Assembly: GCF_000002875.2 (NCBI RefSeq)
Contig: NC_009408.2
Coordinates: 709,501 to 773,500 of the forward strand
Length of the DNA: 64,000 nucleotides
Direction of reading: 5' to 3'
Source of the DNA: Leishmania infantum JPCM5
Lineage: Eukaryota > Euglenozoa > Kinetoplastea > Trypanosomatida > Trypanosomatidae
The position numbers were made by a program, and so were the translations under genes. This document shows positions 10,385 through 22,205 of the stretch, in pieces. The first letter of the stretch is position 1, and every line of letters begins with the position of its first letter. The notes beneath the pieces are model-generated. The model saw only the letters and a program-made list of their open reading frames with translations, did no database searches and had not been told where the DNA came from.

Positions 10385-13186
10385 TCAGGGAATGCTCAGC
10401 ACCCGCGTCCCGCTTGCGAACTCCGCCGATGGTGCCTTGCTGCCACTCGTGGCCCCGCTGCCACCGCCGCCAGCACTTCTGGCACTGCTGCCACTCCCGT
10501 AGCCGTTGGCTGGAACGGATCCTCTACCGCCGCCACCACCACCTCCTCCTCCTCTCACTCCGCTGCGAATATAGCGGTGCCCGGCAGCGCCGCCGCTGCC
10601 ATCGGTGTACTTCCCACCAGCCTCAACTCCTGTCGCAGTCGAGCCGTCCGCTGAGGATGATGGCTTGCTCGATAGTAGTGCTCGCTGCGCGGCTACCGAG
10701 GTGTCGACGCTGTAGGCGCCGCTACTGCTGCGCCCTTGCTGCTGTGATTGCGGGGACGGCGCCCGAGGGGGAGCAGGGGTGGCGACGGCCGGCGTGTTCA
10801 GCAACATTTTGTTAGTGTTGCTGCTGTTCGTGTTGCTCTCCAGTCTCAATGCCGCGCCGTTCCCACTGTGGCTTACATCCGCTACGTGGTCTGCAGCCTC
10901 GTGCGAAGCCGACGGCGGCGGTGCGCTGCTTTCTACAGCGCCGTTCGCGCTCGCTGTGCTCGACAGGCGCACGCTCGACGGCATCTGCATGTATGCCGCC
11001 GGCAGCTGCACCAGGTGAGCGTAGTTGTTGAACTCCTTCGGCGAGAGGAAGAAGTCGAAGTTCATGAGCTTGAGAAACTCCGACTCTAACTCGTTCATGT
11101 CCTGCACCGGCACGCTGAAAACAGACGCGAAGTTCTTGTTGTTGACGCTGCGGAGGTCGACAACCTTGCTGGCAACACGCACGGCGGCGACAAGCAGCTT
11201 CTCGATGTTGCGCGCCGTAAGCAGAAGTCGTGGATGCCGGAGACACAGCCGGTCCAGGTAGATTACGGATGCTAGAAGGGTGCTGACGGAGATGTACGTG
11301 TACTCTGCGAAGCGCGTCAGCAGCGCCACGTACGACCCACTGGGCCGCTCTGACTGAAAGAGATGAAACCCGTGCGGACACACCTCATAGGGGAGCGAGC
11401 GCATCCGCTCACGCGTGCCTGCGTTCGCCGCGGCTGCGCCGGCAGCAGGTTGTGACTCGCGCAGCAGCTCTCGTAGCAGACGTTCGTTCTGCTGTGTCAC
11501 ACACTCCATGGCGTCTGCAATGGACGGCACGAGCTGCACGAACTCTGGTTTGTACTTCTCTAGGAGAATGTCGATCTCGCCGACGCTGCGCGATGTTGGC
11601 CGAATGGGGCGCAGCGGACGTTCGCAGGGCGTCAGCTGCAGCGGCACACGCATCTGGCGCGCCGCCATCGCCTCATCGCGATAGCGGTGGTGCTCGCGAT
11701 TTACCGGGAAGCGCAGCGAGTCGCAGAAGTACGCGCGCCTGTCCAGCTCATACGAGATGGGCGAAAAACCGTATTGAATCGGCGCAGGCTCCGGCGTGCC
11801 ATAGTGCAGCGCGAGCGACTCCATAAATATGTCCGGTTCGTAGTCGAGGATGTCGTTCTCCTGGTGAGCGTAGTTGTCCTTTATCCACTTCCAAAGTTCG
11901 TCGCCAAGGGGCTGCACGCTGGTATAGGATAGGAAGCGGTTGCGCGGCGAGATAGCGCTCAAGTCGGGGCCAAGTTCGGCGCAGAGGTTGCGGATGAGCG
12001 ACATCTCGCGCCCAGTGTACTCGGCGGCAAGCGTTTCGGCATCCGTACGCACCCAGGAGCTGCTCTGCGGGATGGGCGGGTACATGGCGCAAATTCGACG
12101 GATGCGGCGCACAAAGAAGCTAGGGCACACCTCCAGCAGCAGGCCGCGGTAGATGGAGGACTCGCTCGCGCCGGTCGAGAGCTGCTCCACAAAGTCACGA
12201 AGCCGAACTGGACGTTCGCTGCGGACAGCATTCAGCTGCTCTTCCGTGTCCGCTGTGTGAAAGCGGCGTAGGCGCTCATAGTCATTGCACAGGCGCTCCG
12301 CCGCGTCTGCGATCGCCGTTGGGGCAAACGCCGTCACCTCACGCAGATCGTCGGCTGCGTGTGGCAGCTCCATCGTGCAGGAGAGATGCCCCACCGTCAG
12401 CCCAACGAAGCGGTTGACAAGCTTGTGGCGCATCACTTCCCCGTCAGCGGCGGCGAAGGTGCTGATAGTGCCTGCGATGGATCGGTCCGCCCACGATGGC
12501 GTAATCCAGCGCACGGCAGAGGAGTCGTGACGGCGCTGTCGTGCGCCCACCATCACCTCGACGATGACTTTAAGATCTGAGCGTGTGGGGTAGCGCAGGA
12601 CGATCTGGTTCGGCGGCATGGCACTGGACAAGGTGGTCGTTGAGGTCCTCAGCTTGAGGCTACTGGGGCTCCTGAGGTTGACGTCCTGGTCCTCGTCGCC
12701 ACTCTCACCGAACGCGAGGCGAGGCTTGGGAGGAACGGCGCCACCAGCGCGCGCGTCACTCTCAAAGTGTAGAGGCATCTTACCAGTGCTGCTCGCCACC
12801 CCTGGCGCGGTGAGCGTGGTGTTCACCGCAAGCGAGTCCAAGAAGTTGCTCGGCATGCTGTTCGCGAAGGACGCAGCGCCGTGCGGTGTCGACGATCGCG
12901 CAAAGGAGAGGCCGCATGGCGGTGGCGCTGACTCGAAGTCCAGAACAAAGCGGTCGTGCTTGAAGATGATAGAGGACGGTGAGAAGGCGACATGCTGTTC
13001 CGGCAAGTCCAGCTTGCAGAAACGCTTGTTCTCCGAGTAGTACTTCGCCGTCGGCTTCAGCACGAGCTCGACACTTTCGCGGCGTGAGTGGAGCGAGACG
13101 AGGTCGCGTGGAATGTCGAAGAGGGTGTGGAGCGTAAGCACCATGCTCTTACACTCCAGCTTGTGCTCTGCGCCAAGGGACGCCAT
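10385..13186 (-). CDS. Large PHO80-like cyclin with extended N-terminus
   Basis: Predicted 933 aa. A PHO80-type cyclin box lies at about residues 610-715: seen are PSGSYVALLTRFAEYTYIS, the helix LLASVIYLDRLC, and VAAVRVASKVVDLRSVNNKNFASVF followed by the ELESEFLKLMNFDFFL helix, the classic P-type cyclin pattern. Such cyclins bind Cdc2-related kinases in trypanosomatids. Ahead of it are about 600 residues that I cannot assign; the first 90 (CKSMVLTLHTLFDIPRD, then a KLDLPEQ strand) look beta-rich and could be a C2-like fold, and 280-560 is conserved-looking and mixed alpha. The last 200 residues are Ser/Gly/Asn-rich with a glycine run. The ATG at 13186 is chosen because it follows a pyrimidine tract and AG by ten bases; the frame opens further upstream only from a non-ATG codon. 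The next gene on the same strand, though 10 kb away, is also a PHO80-like cyclin. Confidence 0.8.
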   Translation of the reverse strand: MASLGAEHKLECKSMVLTLHTLFDIPRDLVSLHSRRESVELVLKPTAKYYSENKRFCKLDLPEQHVAFSPSSIIFKHDRFVLDFESAPPPCGLSFARSSTPHGAASFANSMPSNFLDSLAVNTTLTAPGVASSTGKMPLHFESDARAGGAVPPKPRLAFGESGDEDQDVNLRSPSSLKLRTSTTTLSSAMPPNQIVLRYPTRSDLKVIVEVMVGARQRRHDSSAVRWITPSWADRSIAGTISTFAAADGEVMRHKLVNRFVGLTVGHLSCTMELPHAADDLREVTAFAPTAIADAAERLCNDYERLRRFHTADTEEQLNAVRSERPVRLRDFVEQLSTGASESSIYRGLLLEVCPSFFVRRIRRICAMYPPIPQSSSWVRTDAETLAAEYTGREMSLIRNLCAELGPDLSAISPRNRFLSYTSVQPLGDELWKWIKDNYAHQENDILDYEPDIFMESLALHYGTPEPAPIQYGFSPISYELDRRAYFCDSLRFPVNREHHRYRDEAMAARQMRVPLQLTPCERPLRPIRPTSRSVGEIDILLEKYKPEFVQLVPSIADAMECVTQQNERLLRELLRESQPAAGAAAANAGTRERMRSLPYEVCPHGFHLFQSERPSGSYVALLTRFAEYTYISVSTLLASVIYLDRLCLRHPRLLLTARNIEKLLVAAVRVASKVVDLRSVNNKNFASVFSVPVQDMNELESEFLKLMNFDFFLSPKEFNNYAHLVQLPAAYMQMPSSVRLSSTASANGAVESSAPPPSASHEAADHVADVSHSGNGAALRLESNTNSSNTNKMLLNTPAVATPAPPRAPSPQSQQQGRSSSGAYSVDTSVAAQRALLSSKPSSSADGSTATGVEAGGKYTDGSGGAAGHRYIRSGVRGGGGGGGGGRGSVPANGYGSGSSARSAGGGGSGATSGSKAPSAEFASGTRVLSIP

Positions 13187-13195
13187 GGCGACAAG

Positions 13196-13262
13196 CTGGC
13201 GTTGATTCAGCGAAGGAAGAGTGGGCCAGCGAGCAGGGTGGTGGTTGCGGTGGTGCGGGAGG
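13196..13262 (-). promoter_or_regulatory. Candidate spliced-leader acceptor of the large cyclin
   Basis: In the minus sense a C/T-rich tract is followed by the first AG at 13197-13196, leaving a 9-base leader before the ATG at 13186. This fits the trypanosomatid rule of polypyrimidine tract plus next AG; the exact site is inferred. Confidence 0.4.
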
Positions 13263-13617
13263 GGGAGGGAGGGCGCACGACACAAGAAACGGAAGACAGA
13301 GGAGGGAAGCAAAATATGAAGTGCTCAAAGAGAGGCGAAAAGGTGAGAGAAGAGACGCAGCAGCAGCCTGGGAAGAGGAGACACCCAAAGGAGTGAAAGA
13401 TGAAAGGTTGCGCGCCTCTTGGTGTGTGCCTGCGTCCAGGTGCGTACGTGACTGCGCACGCCTCGTCAAGGAAAAGGGGGAAGGGGGTGGGTGGCCACGC
13501 TCAAAGCCGAACAAACGAAAAGAGCCGAGAAAAAGAGAGAACAAACAGGGGGAGATGGGGGCGGGGGTCGGAGGCGTGAAACGGGAGATGGCCCTCACGT
13601 TCTCGTTGTTCGCGTTA

Positions 13618-13638
13618 TGTGTGTGTGTGTGTGTGTGT
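13618..13638. repeat. (TG)n microsatellite
   Basis: Twenty-one bases of TG dinucleotide upstream of the large cyclin gene. Confidence 0.88.
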
Positions 13639-16203
13639 ACGTGTGTGTTCTTCCTTGTCTCTCTCGCTCGCACACACGCGCGCGCGTACAACAAGCAAAG
13701 AAGGATAGATGAAAAGGGACGCGACAACAAAGAAGGGGCCCACGGAGATGAAGCGACGTAAGAGAAGCAGAAAACACGGTGAAGGTGGCTGTATAAGGAG
13801 ACAAGAGAGCGAAGAGGACTGTGTGAAAACAAAAACAAAATAAAACCACCACCACCACCACTACTACCACACACACACATACACGCACGAACAACAACAA
13901 TAAAAAAGGGGAACCAACGCGTATATGTATAGATAGAAGTGCTTATGTATATAGAGAGGGAGGGAGAGCAACAACGACGAGCAACAAACGAAGAAGAGCA
14001 CCAAAGCCTCGATGTCTGCACCGATAAGGCCTTACAGATGAAGGCGGCGGCACACACGTACACACAAGGGGGGGGGAAAGGGGGAAGCCACCACACATAC
14101 ACACTCTCTCTCAAAAACAAGTCTACACAAAGGAGAACGAACAACAAAACGAGATAAGAAGGGAGAAGGGAGGAAGGCTGGTGAATGGCGTAGGGAGAAG
14201 GAGGGAGGGAGGAGGTGGGAGAAGCGAGGGAGGCTGCACCGCCACTACGCAACAACAGCAACACCACACCCACGATGGTACCCTTTCTACAGCGCAAGTG
14301 ATTCGAAAAGAAATAGATGTGACTACAATGGCCGCTACGACACACACACACACACGCAAACGTGCAGCCTTGAGAAGGAGAGGGAGAAAGACAAGCGTGG
14401 GTTACTACGCTTCACTGTGCCCTCTCTACAGTTTTCCGTTTCGGTTGCTCCCACACGATCGCTCGCGGCGTTGATCGGCTTCGCCTCCTGCAGCAGCGAC
14501 AACAGCGACACCGGCTAGAACAACAGTGAAGCGCAAGAAATGCAAGGTGTTGAACAAGAGGGCGACAGAGAGAGAAGGCGTCGGGGTCAGATTTGTGAAC
14601 TTGCACACACGACTGCTCGTCCGCTCGCTCGGCTTCTCTTGTGGGTGCACTTTTCGATACAGAGGTGTGTGCGTGTGCTATGCGCGTGCTGTGGCGTGCT
14701 TCGGGATCTGTATTTACGTGCGTGGTATGTGTGTGTGTGTGTGTACGTTGGGTGTGTCACAGTCGAGGGAAGAAGTGTGAGGCGTCTTCGCATTCGTGCG
14801 CGTGTGCGTGTCTCGGTGGTTGGAGAAGGTCGCGGATGAGTTGTGCTCTATGACGACGAGCGATGAGGTCAAGGATGCGGTGGCGGAGAAAGAGTGGTGG
14901 TGTCGTGGAAGAGTGGAAGAGCACACACACACACATACTCACACACACACGCACAGAAACACGCACGTGCCTGCGAGAAGACCGGCACACAAGTAGAGAG
15001 GGAGGGAGAGCGAGAAATGCGTGCACACAGGATGGGAAACACAATGACACGGAAACCACCGACCAAAGCAAGCAACGACGGCAAAAAGCGTTGGCGGCAA
15101 CGCCTGCTGTGTGCTCTACTCCGCGCGTGCAACTGCAGGTGATGAATGATGCGTGATGCAAGTGTTGCGCATGTGCATTGATGTTTGCGTGTGTTGGAGA
15201 CATGAAGAGAAAGGGGACGGAGCAAGCGAAGGGGTCACAGTGAAGATGGTCGAGTTGTGTCCATAGGAAAGATAAGACCATTAGCATCGGAGAGGGCGAG
15301 AGGGAGCGCGCGTGCATGTGTGTGTGGCATGCATGTCAAGTACACCACACGGACCTGAGAGGAGACCGAAAGCAGCTCAGAAAGCAATCGCCATGAGGCA
15401 CGTTCACCCTCTTCTCTTCCCCCTCCTCTTTCGATGAAGCACGCAGTGCTTCTCAGTCCGCACATGTATAAGACACACACACACACACACACGCACGCAC
15501 TGCACAGACGTGCGCCCGTCTTTCACCCCCCCTTCCTCCAGTCGCAGGTGAGGTCTCTCGTACCCATGTGCTCGGAGGCCGGTTAAGCGACATATCTGCC
15601 GTCTCGTTACTGTTGTTGTTGTCGCATGGTTGGCCTTGTGCTCGTCAAGCCACGAAGTCGTGGCGCCGTAAGCAAACAAAAAGAAAATGCACGCCTCTCT
15701 CTCTCTCCCTCTTTGCCATGTCAACTCTCAAGGATACAACCGATGCGTTCTTCGCTCTCTCGTCTCTCCCGCCGCCATGCTTGCGCCTTCCACCACTACC
15801 ACCACCCTCACGCTCTTATCTTGAGGGTCGGATGGTCTCTCCTGTAACCTGGCCATTTGCTCCTCTCGCTCTCTCTCGCCTTTCGATTCCGTCCCTGTTC
15901 CCTGTCTGCCAGCCGTCACGGCATACAGATAGGGCTCCACATGACGAGAAGGGGAAGAGGGGGGAGGAAGCTCGTATAGCGCACCCGTATGTGCGCCTGT
16001 AGGTGGAGTCGTCCGGTAAGTGTTTCGAAGCCGTGGAGGTGAGGGGGTGCGTGCGTCCGCGTACTGCTTCACGGACACACACTTGGCAGGCAGAGAAGCG
16101 AAGAGAGGAGGCGAGCAAGCACAGACACAAGTGGAAGGAGGCCAGTGGGTACAAGGGGGAGGGGCTCAGCAAGAAGAGAAAGGAAGAGGGAGGTGAAGTC
16201 CTC

Positions 16204-16207
<4 letters not shown>

Positions 16208-16245
<38 letters not shown>
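16208..16245. repeat. (CA)n microsatellite, 38 bases
   Basis: The longest uninterrupted CA run in the window; likely length-polymorphic between strains. Confidence 0.92.
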
Positions 16246-16247
<2 letters not shown>

Positions 16248-16930
16248 TGCTGATACACAAGGAGGAGAGGGAGGGAGGGGGGCAACATGAGAATGGGGAT
16301 ACAAGGAGAAGTGTGTGTGCGTGTAACATACATACGCAGGGAAGACAGGCCAAAACAAGCACACAAGCATGAGAAGCGAGTGAGAGCGAGAGAGGGATGG
16401 ATAGAGAAAACACATACACGCGCCCAGGCGAGCAAGGAGCAGGTGAGGGAGCACAGTAACAACGGCAACATGAGCAACAGTACCACACAAAGGGCGCAAG
16501 GTAATACCACGTAGGAGCTCGGAGAAGAAAGTAGGGATGGGAGGGAGAGAGCAATAGAGGTAGGGGGGTGACAGAGCCGCTCACACGCGTACGCACGCTC
16601 CATCCACACCAGCATCGGCCGACAACAAACAAACGGATGATCATAACGGCACACGCTGGGTGAGAGAAAGCGGACAGAGAAATGAGGCAGTGGCGAGGAT
16701 GGCAGCAGAAAGAGAGAGAGAGCGGAGGAGGTGGTGATGGTGGTGGTGGCGGACGAGGACGGAGGACGAGGCGTACAGCAAAAGGAGAGAACGAGACGAG
16801 CATGCGCAAAGCGGGCGCGTGGCGTGGCGGGAAGAGGCGGATAAGCCCACACGGATGCGCGCCACGCCTCACGTAACAAATGACAACAACAGCAAAAAAG
16901 AAGGAGCGACGACTGCCCCGTCCTGCCCTG

Positions 16931-16945
16931 CCCCCCCCCCCCCCC
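16931..16945. repeat. Poly-C run followed by CA repeat
   Basis: Fifteen C on the plus strand, directly followed by a short CA run; one of very few plus-strand C homopolymers here (compare 39317-39330). Confidence 0.85.
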
Positions 16946-17518
16946 ACACACACACACACGAGAAGTGTGCGTGGGGAGAGACCGAAAGAAGCGCAACAAA
17001 CCAACCAAAAAGGGGGAGGAGGGGAAGAAGGGAGAAACACACCAAACCAAAGACACGAGACACGTCGACATTTTTTTGTTCTTGTAAGCGCTTAAGAGGG
17101 GAAGACAGAGAGGAGCGGGGAGGAGGGGGGAGAGACAGAGGGGGCGTATACACAACGCGAGATACGCCATCATGGGAGTAGGCACCACAGAAAAGGAGCA
17201 CGAGAAACAAGTACACACACGCGCTGATAGGGAATCAGGGAGGAGAGAGGCTGAAGCTCAAAGGACGGAGGGAGGAAAACAGAAAAGGCAAACGGTCCCA
17301 CAGGGAGAGACAGAGACTCGGAGAACACTGAAGAGAGAGAGAGCAAGGAAGGGAGGAGGGGAGGCAAGAGAGCATGGAATGAAAGGGCGAAAAACAGACG
17401 GAAAGGACGGAGCTTCTCTAGTCGTAGTGGCAACCGTCCGCGAGAATGAAGAGGCAACAACACCAACCAGAAAAAAACAAACATAGCCGCAAGACAGAGA
17501 GGGGAGAGAGGTGGTGCT

Positions 17519-17544
17519 GGGTGGGTGGGTGGGTGGGGGGGGGG
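17519..17544 (+). repeat. GGGT tandem repeat, G-quadruplex-type
   Basis: Four GGGT units run into a long G run on the plus strand, which is the template strand for minus-strand transcription. A second such tract lies at 17787-17810. It satisfies the usual four-G-run quadruplex pattern. Confidence 0.75.
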
Positions 17545-17786
17545 CGACAGAGAAAGAGTCTATGTAAGCTAGGAAGAAAGCATGAGAAGGCAGTGCCATG
17601 CTGTTATCCTTCATCCCTCCGTGCGCGCGCGACTCAACCAACCTAGCGAATCCCCCACGGAAGCAGCACGCCTTGTCGTCTCTCTCACTCAAATCATCTC
17701 TGACGCGTAGGAGGAACAAATGAAGAAACGTGGAGCGGAGAGGGATAGGGGGGGAGAGGCCACTTCAAGAAGGCGGTGGTATGTGT

Positions 17787-17810
17787 GGGGTGGGTGGGTG
17801 GGGGGGGTGG
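17787..17810 (+). repeat. GGGT tandem repeat, G-quadruplex-type
   Basis: GGGTGGGTGGG followed by a run of G and GG; same strand and pattern as 17519-17544. Confidence 0.7.
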
Positions 17811-18596
17811 CACAAGTTGAGGACACGGAACAAGAGCACACACACACGCGCACAAATTAATAACAAGAGAGGGAGAGAGGAACGTCGAAGGAAAACCAAC
17901 AGAGAAGGATCACATACAAAACGCCATGGATACTGCAGTAGACAGACAGAAAAAAATATGAAGTACCAACGAAGAGGAGGAGGTGGACGACGGGGAGCCG
18001 AGAACGGGGATGAAGAAGTCAAGAAGAGAGGAGGAGGAGCCGTGAAAGGTGTAGGAGGAGCTACAGCCTTCGAAATGCGCATCAAAGACACGTATCCCAT
18101 CCATGCACACCCATGATCGGGTCGAAGGACGCACCATCGCACTGTTGCTCACCTCCCCATACCCCCTCTTCTCTCCTCTTTGTTCTCACCACCGCACACC
18201 ACTCCAACATGTCAAGACCCGCCTTTCGGCTTCGCCTTCGCAATTCTTTGCGTTGTTCTCGCATCGCACAACCTGCGCCAGTCTTTCAGCCGCTTTTTCT
18301 TGTGGCCCAGACGCTGCCGCGGCCGATGAGGTCCCCCTCCCACTGCCACCTTGACTCCTTCGCCCTGCCTGACCCCCGCCTCACCTCCAGCTGAGCGTTG
18401 AGAAACGCGTCGCGTCGCTTCATCGTGAAGCACTCACTACTGTTTTCTCTTCTTTCGCTTGCCTGTTTATGCTTTGCGTGGCACGAGGGGAGAGGTCGGG
18501 TCGTGCGGGGGAGGGCGGACGACAGAGCGGAGAGGGAGGGAGTCGCCATATGTGTGTACGTCGGTGTATGCAACGTAGCGGAGAACAGAAGAAAAA

Positions 18597-18632
18597 GGGA
18601 GGGAGGGAGGGAGGGAGGGAGAGGGGGGGGGG
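18597..18632 (+). repeat. (GGGA)n tract, G-quadruplex-type
   Basis: About seven GGGA units followed by a run of ten or more G on the plus strand, within the 10.4 kb spacer. Confidence 0.8.
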
Positions 18633-20633
18633 AGCAGCCGCGAAGACGAGCAAGAAGCAAAGTGAGAATTCAGCAAGCGAAAGCATAAAGGACGTGCACA
18701 CCGCACACCCGCACACGCATGCATATGCAGAGAGATGTACATACAACGCAGAAGGCGAAGAACAGAGGAAAGGCAAATCACTAACAACTTAACGAGGCAT
18801 ATTGGCGGAAGCGGCAGGTACACGAGATCACGACGAAAAGGGGGAGGAGGGAGGGGGAAGGGGGAGAGAAAAAAAGGGCAAGCCAAGGAGAGAGAGCCCA
18901 GCACTCAACGCGCGCACGCACTAGTAAACGCACCCACGCGTAGCACACGAGAATGAAGCCGAAGAAGGGGAAGGGAAGTGGTTCAGTGTGGGTGCGGTTG
19001 CAGCAACACGTCTTTGCTGTTTACGGGCAAATAGTGGAAGAAGAAAGCGGTATCGACAACAAAAAAAGGAGAAGCGACGCGAGTTGTAAGGTTTGCGCAC
19101 CGGGTGAGGCGGGGAGGGAGGGAGGGCGAGAGAAGGGGGGAGGTGGGCGGAGTAAGGGCACAGAGGGAGGTGTGCGGAAGAAGTTCCCCCTCACGTGAGG
19201 ACGTAGCACGGCCGCCTTCCCCCTCTCCGTATCCCGAATTCCACACATATACATACGCACGCTCCCTCACTCCCTCCCATCTCCAACCAAGTGCCTTCCA
19301 CTGCCGCTACGACACATGACGGAGGGCGAGGGCGAACAACAAAAAAGAAAGCGAACAAGCAGACAAACGGAGAGACGAGAAAATAGCAAGAGAACAACCA
19401 GGCGTGCAACAACGCCGTCGGCAGAGGGAGAGGAGGACAAGGGCACACACATACATACACACATTCCACTCCCAGCCCTTCACACAGGGAAAAAAAGAAA
19501 GAGAGCGATGGCTGCTGTAGCAAGCACTGAAAACAGTCCAATATTGTAATCAGCAGCCGCAGCAGAGGAAGAAGACCACGAAGCTCAGCCCACCGTCGCT
19601 GTGACATTGTCTAGGCTATCTGTTTTGTTTCTACTGCTCCCCTCCTCCACATTCCCTCAATCCTCTCACGCTTGGTTCTCCCCCTTCTTCCCCGCGCGTC
19701 ACGCCGTTTCTTCTGTGCGAGGACCCTCGATCCATCCATCTGTCGAGAAGACGGCGAAAGAGAGAAAGAAGAGGGAGGAGATGCAAGGGGGGGGAGGAGA
19801 TATAGAGAGAGGGGGCAGGGGGCAGTGCTGTCACACAGACGCACATGTACAGAAGCGAGAGCTCACCAGCGAAGGATCGCCAGATTGGTCGATGCAGGGA
19901 TCGAGATAGAGGCGTATACGGGCGGGAAGAAAGCACAGGCACAGCCGAGGCGAAGAAGAAGAGAGACGGGGAGAGAGGTGGTGGTGGTGGTGGGGTGAAC
20001 TCACAAAGAAAAAGGGGAGCAACACGGGAAAAGGAGAAACAACACGCACACGCACCCACCTAACACACATTTGTGTCACAAGACATCAAATATAAGGAAA
20101 GGGCAAAGATATAAAGAAACAATGTCTGTCAATGAAACAACAGCGAGGAAGGTAAAAACACACGCACGCATACACGCAGATAAAACAAGACGGGGAGGGG
20201 GCACAAAACACAAGGGGAGAGGGGAGAGGGAGCGCCTATGGGAAGAATGTGTGTGTGCATGTCGGTGCGTGTGTGTGCCCTCTGTTGTTGACACGGGCAG
20301 GGGTGGGTGGGGGGATAGATGAAGGGAAGCCTCTCTGAGCGAGTAGAGTCTGAGCGGGTGGGCGCGGTGAGAGAGGGAAGAAACATAAAAACACCAACAG
20401 AGACAAGAGCCCACATGCACACCGACACAAGCAACCAGCGAACGACGACAGTGGAGAAAAGGTACACGGGAGGAGGGAAGACAGGGGTGGGGGGGGGGCG
20501 TAGCGGGAAGATGAAGAGACGGAGAGTGGGCAAGGGTGAAGTAACATGGGGCACTAGATGGAAAGAGAGAGAGGAGGGGGTGAGGGGCAGAATGACAAAT
20601 CGAGAAGAGAAAGAAAGGGGGAGGCACACGCAC

Positions 20634-20660
20634 ACATGCACATGCACATGCACATGCACA
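20634..20660. repeat. (ACATGC)n hexanucleotide repeat
   Basis: Four perfect ACATGC units plus a partial one; the only clear hexamer array noticed in the window. Confidence 0.85.
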
Positions 20661-21463
20661 TACACGTATATTCCTCAGCCAGCCCCCGCGAGAACCCAAA
20701 GAAACGAACCACAAATAAAATTCGCATCAACACGGGATGACAGATAGCAACACACACAAGCATTCCGCACAGCATCACAAGATAGAGAGGAAGAGAGGGT
20801 AGAACAGAAAGCGGGGGAGATGAGGTGAGGGAAGGAGAGAGCCAAGAAAGGAGATACGGAACAGAAAAGAAATGTGAGGACACACAGTCAAGAGAGACAC
20901 AAGGAGCACACAAGAAAGAGGTCTGCAAAGCACGAGGACCCCCTCCAAAAAGAAAATGCGTGGGCCGCACAGCCATGTGTGCGTGCGCGTCTTTCTGGCA
21001 ACGCGTGAGGGTGGGTAAAAAAGGAGCGCGTGCTTGTACGAATACGTGTGAGAGAGGTCGAGAAAACGAGGGAGAAGACGGCATCATATTCGGTATGTCC
21101 CTCAAGCAAAGAGGGGAGACAGCAGGGGAAGGGAGGAGGCTTGAATGGCACGTAGGGGGAGACACGGAAGATGGGGTGGTGCCAGCAGCAGATAACGGGA
21201 TGTGGAAAGAGAACGTGAAGAAGCAGCAGTGTATGTGTGCCGCGTGTAATCCCTCGCGATGAAACAAATGAAAACCGACCAACCGACCAAGGTGCAACTA
21301 CGGAAGCAGAGAACGGAGAGAGGGAGGGGGGAGATAGAGCGAGGCTCACCCCCTCTTCATCGTCTGGTAGTACACACGCGCACATCCCTATATCCCCTAT
21401 ACATACACATACACATGGACAGACACCTCCACTGAATTTCGTTGTTCTTTTCTACGCAGCGCC

Positions 21464-22037
21464 TGCCCGTTTTCTTTTCGCTGCCGCACACAACGTGAGG
21501 TCAAAGGACGCTGTGCCCACACGCCACCCATCGCGTGGTGCGAAGCAGCCGTAGGCACACGCGCTACAGCGATGCGCCGACTCAGCCATCGGAGCACGGC
21601 CCCTGCCTCAAACTCTGCCCGCCACTCCACGCTGAGCAGGTCGCCAGCTGGCGCATCGCTTGGGATGGCTCAGGCTCACCCACCAGCGGGCAGCAAGGGC
21701 CGACTGAGATGCGGTCGAGTCACGTCGACACGCTGCCCATCATGTGGATAGTGCAAGCGTATTCACTGTCGCAGCTCTCTCCGATGAAGCGCCATCCAGG
21801 ACCTGACCGCCGGCATCAGTGGCGGTACATCGCACTGGCCTCCCCCTACGCCGCAGGCACCTGGCCCTGCCACCCACCAGAGGTGGTTGTGCATTGACAG
21901 AGGTGGGGGGGGGGCGGGCGAGGCTGCTCGGCTTCCCCATACGGAGAGGGGTAGTGGACCCTCATGCCACGCCGAGGTGTCCGCGGCCATCAGTGCGCCC
22001 ACGCCAATGCGAGAGGCAAAGCAAAGGAAGAGGAGGG
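21464..22037 (-). mobile_element. SIDER2-like retroposon, copy B
   Basis: A 574-base copy, practically the same over its whole length as 7307-7881, lying in the presumed 3'UTR of the smaller cyclin gene and in gene-sense orientation. The minus-strand 3' end carries an A-rich tail ending near 21464. Its 5' end at 22037 abuts sequence that itself resembles a piece of the same family. SIDER2 elements in Leishmania 3'UTRs usually shorten mRNA half-life, so the upstream cyclin may be regulated this way; that is inference. Confidence 0.75.
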
Positions 22038-22205
22038 CAATGCACGCTCTCGCTGCCGCTTCCTCCTCCCCCCCTCAGCCGACACACGCGCTACAGCGTC
22101 GAGCTTTGCTTGTCGACCCCCTCAGGCCTCCCCCTCGTGCTCTCCGGCCGCTGCATCGCCCTCTGAAGCGACCGCGCCAACGCACCTTCGGAATGCCGTG
22201 GCTGC
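22038..22205 (-). mobile_element. Probable degenerate SIDER remnant
   Basis: This short block is not low-complexity like its surroundings. It shares the ten bases tcgctgccgc (22050-22059) and the sixteen bases cacacgcgctacagcg (22083-22098) with SIDER copy B, in the same order and orientation (21478-21487 and 21556-21571), with the space between them shortened from 68 to 23 bases. The rest has diverged. I read it as an older, deleted SIDER copy lying directly upstream (in the minus sense) of copy B. Confidence 0.45.

Noticed and set aside
16069..17218. Minus-strand frames of 323 and 350 codons in the long spacer
   Set aside because: They overlap each other in different frames and consist of low-complexity Ser/Leu/Cys strings with runs of CV from the CA microsatellite; no gene-like composition.
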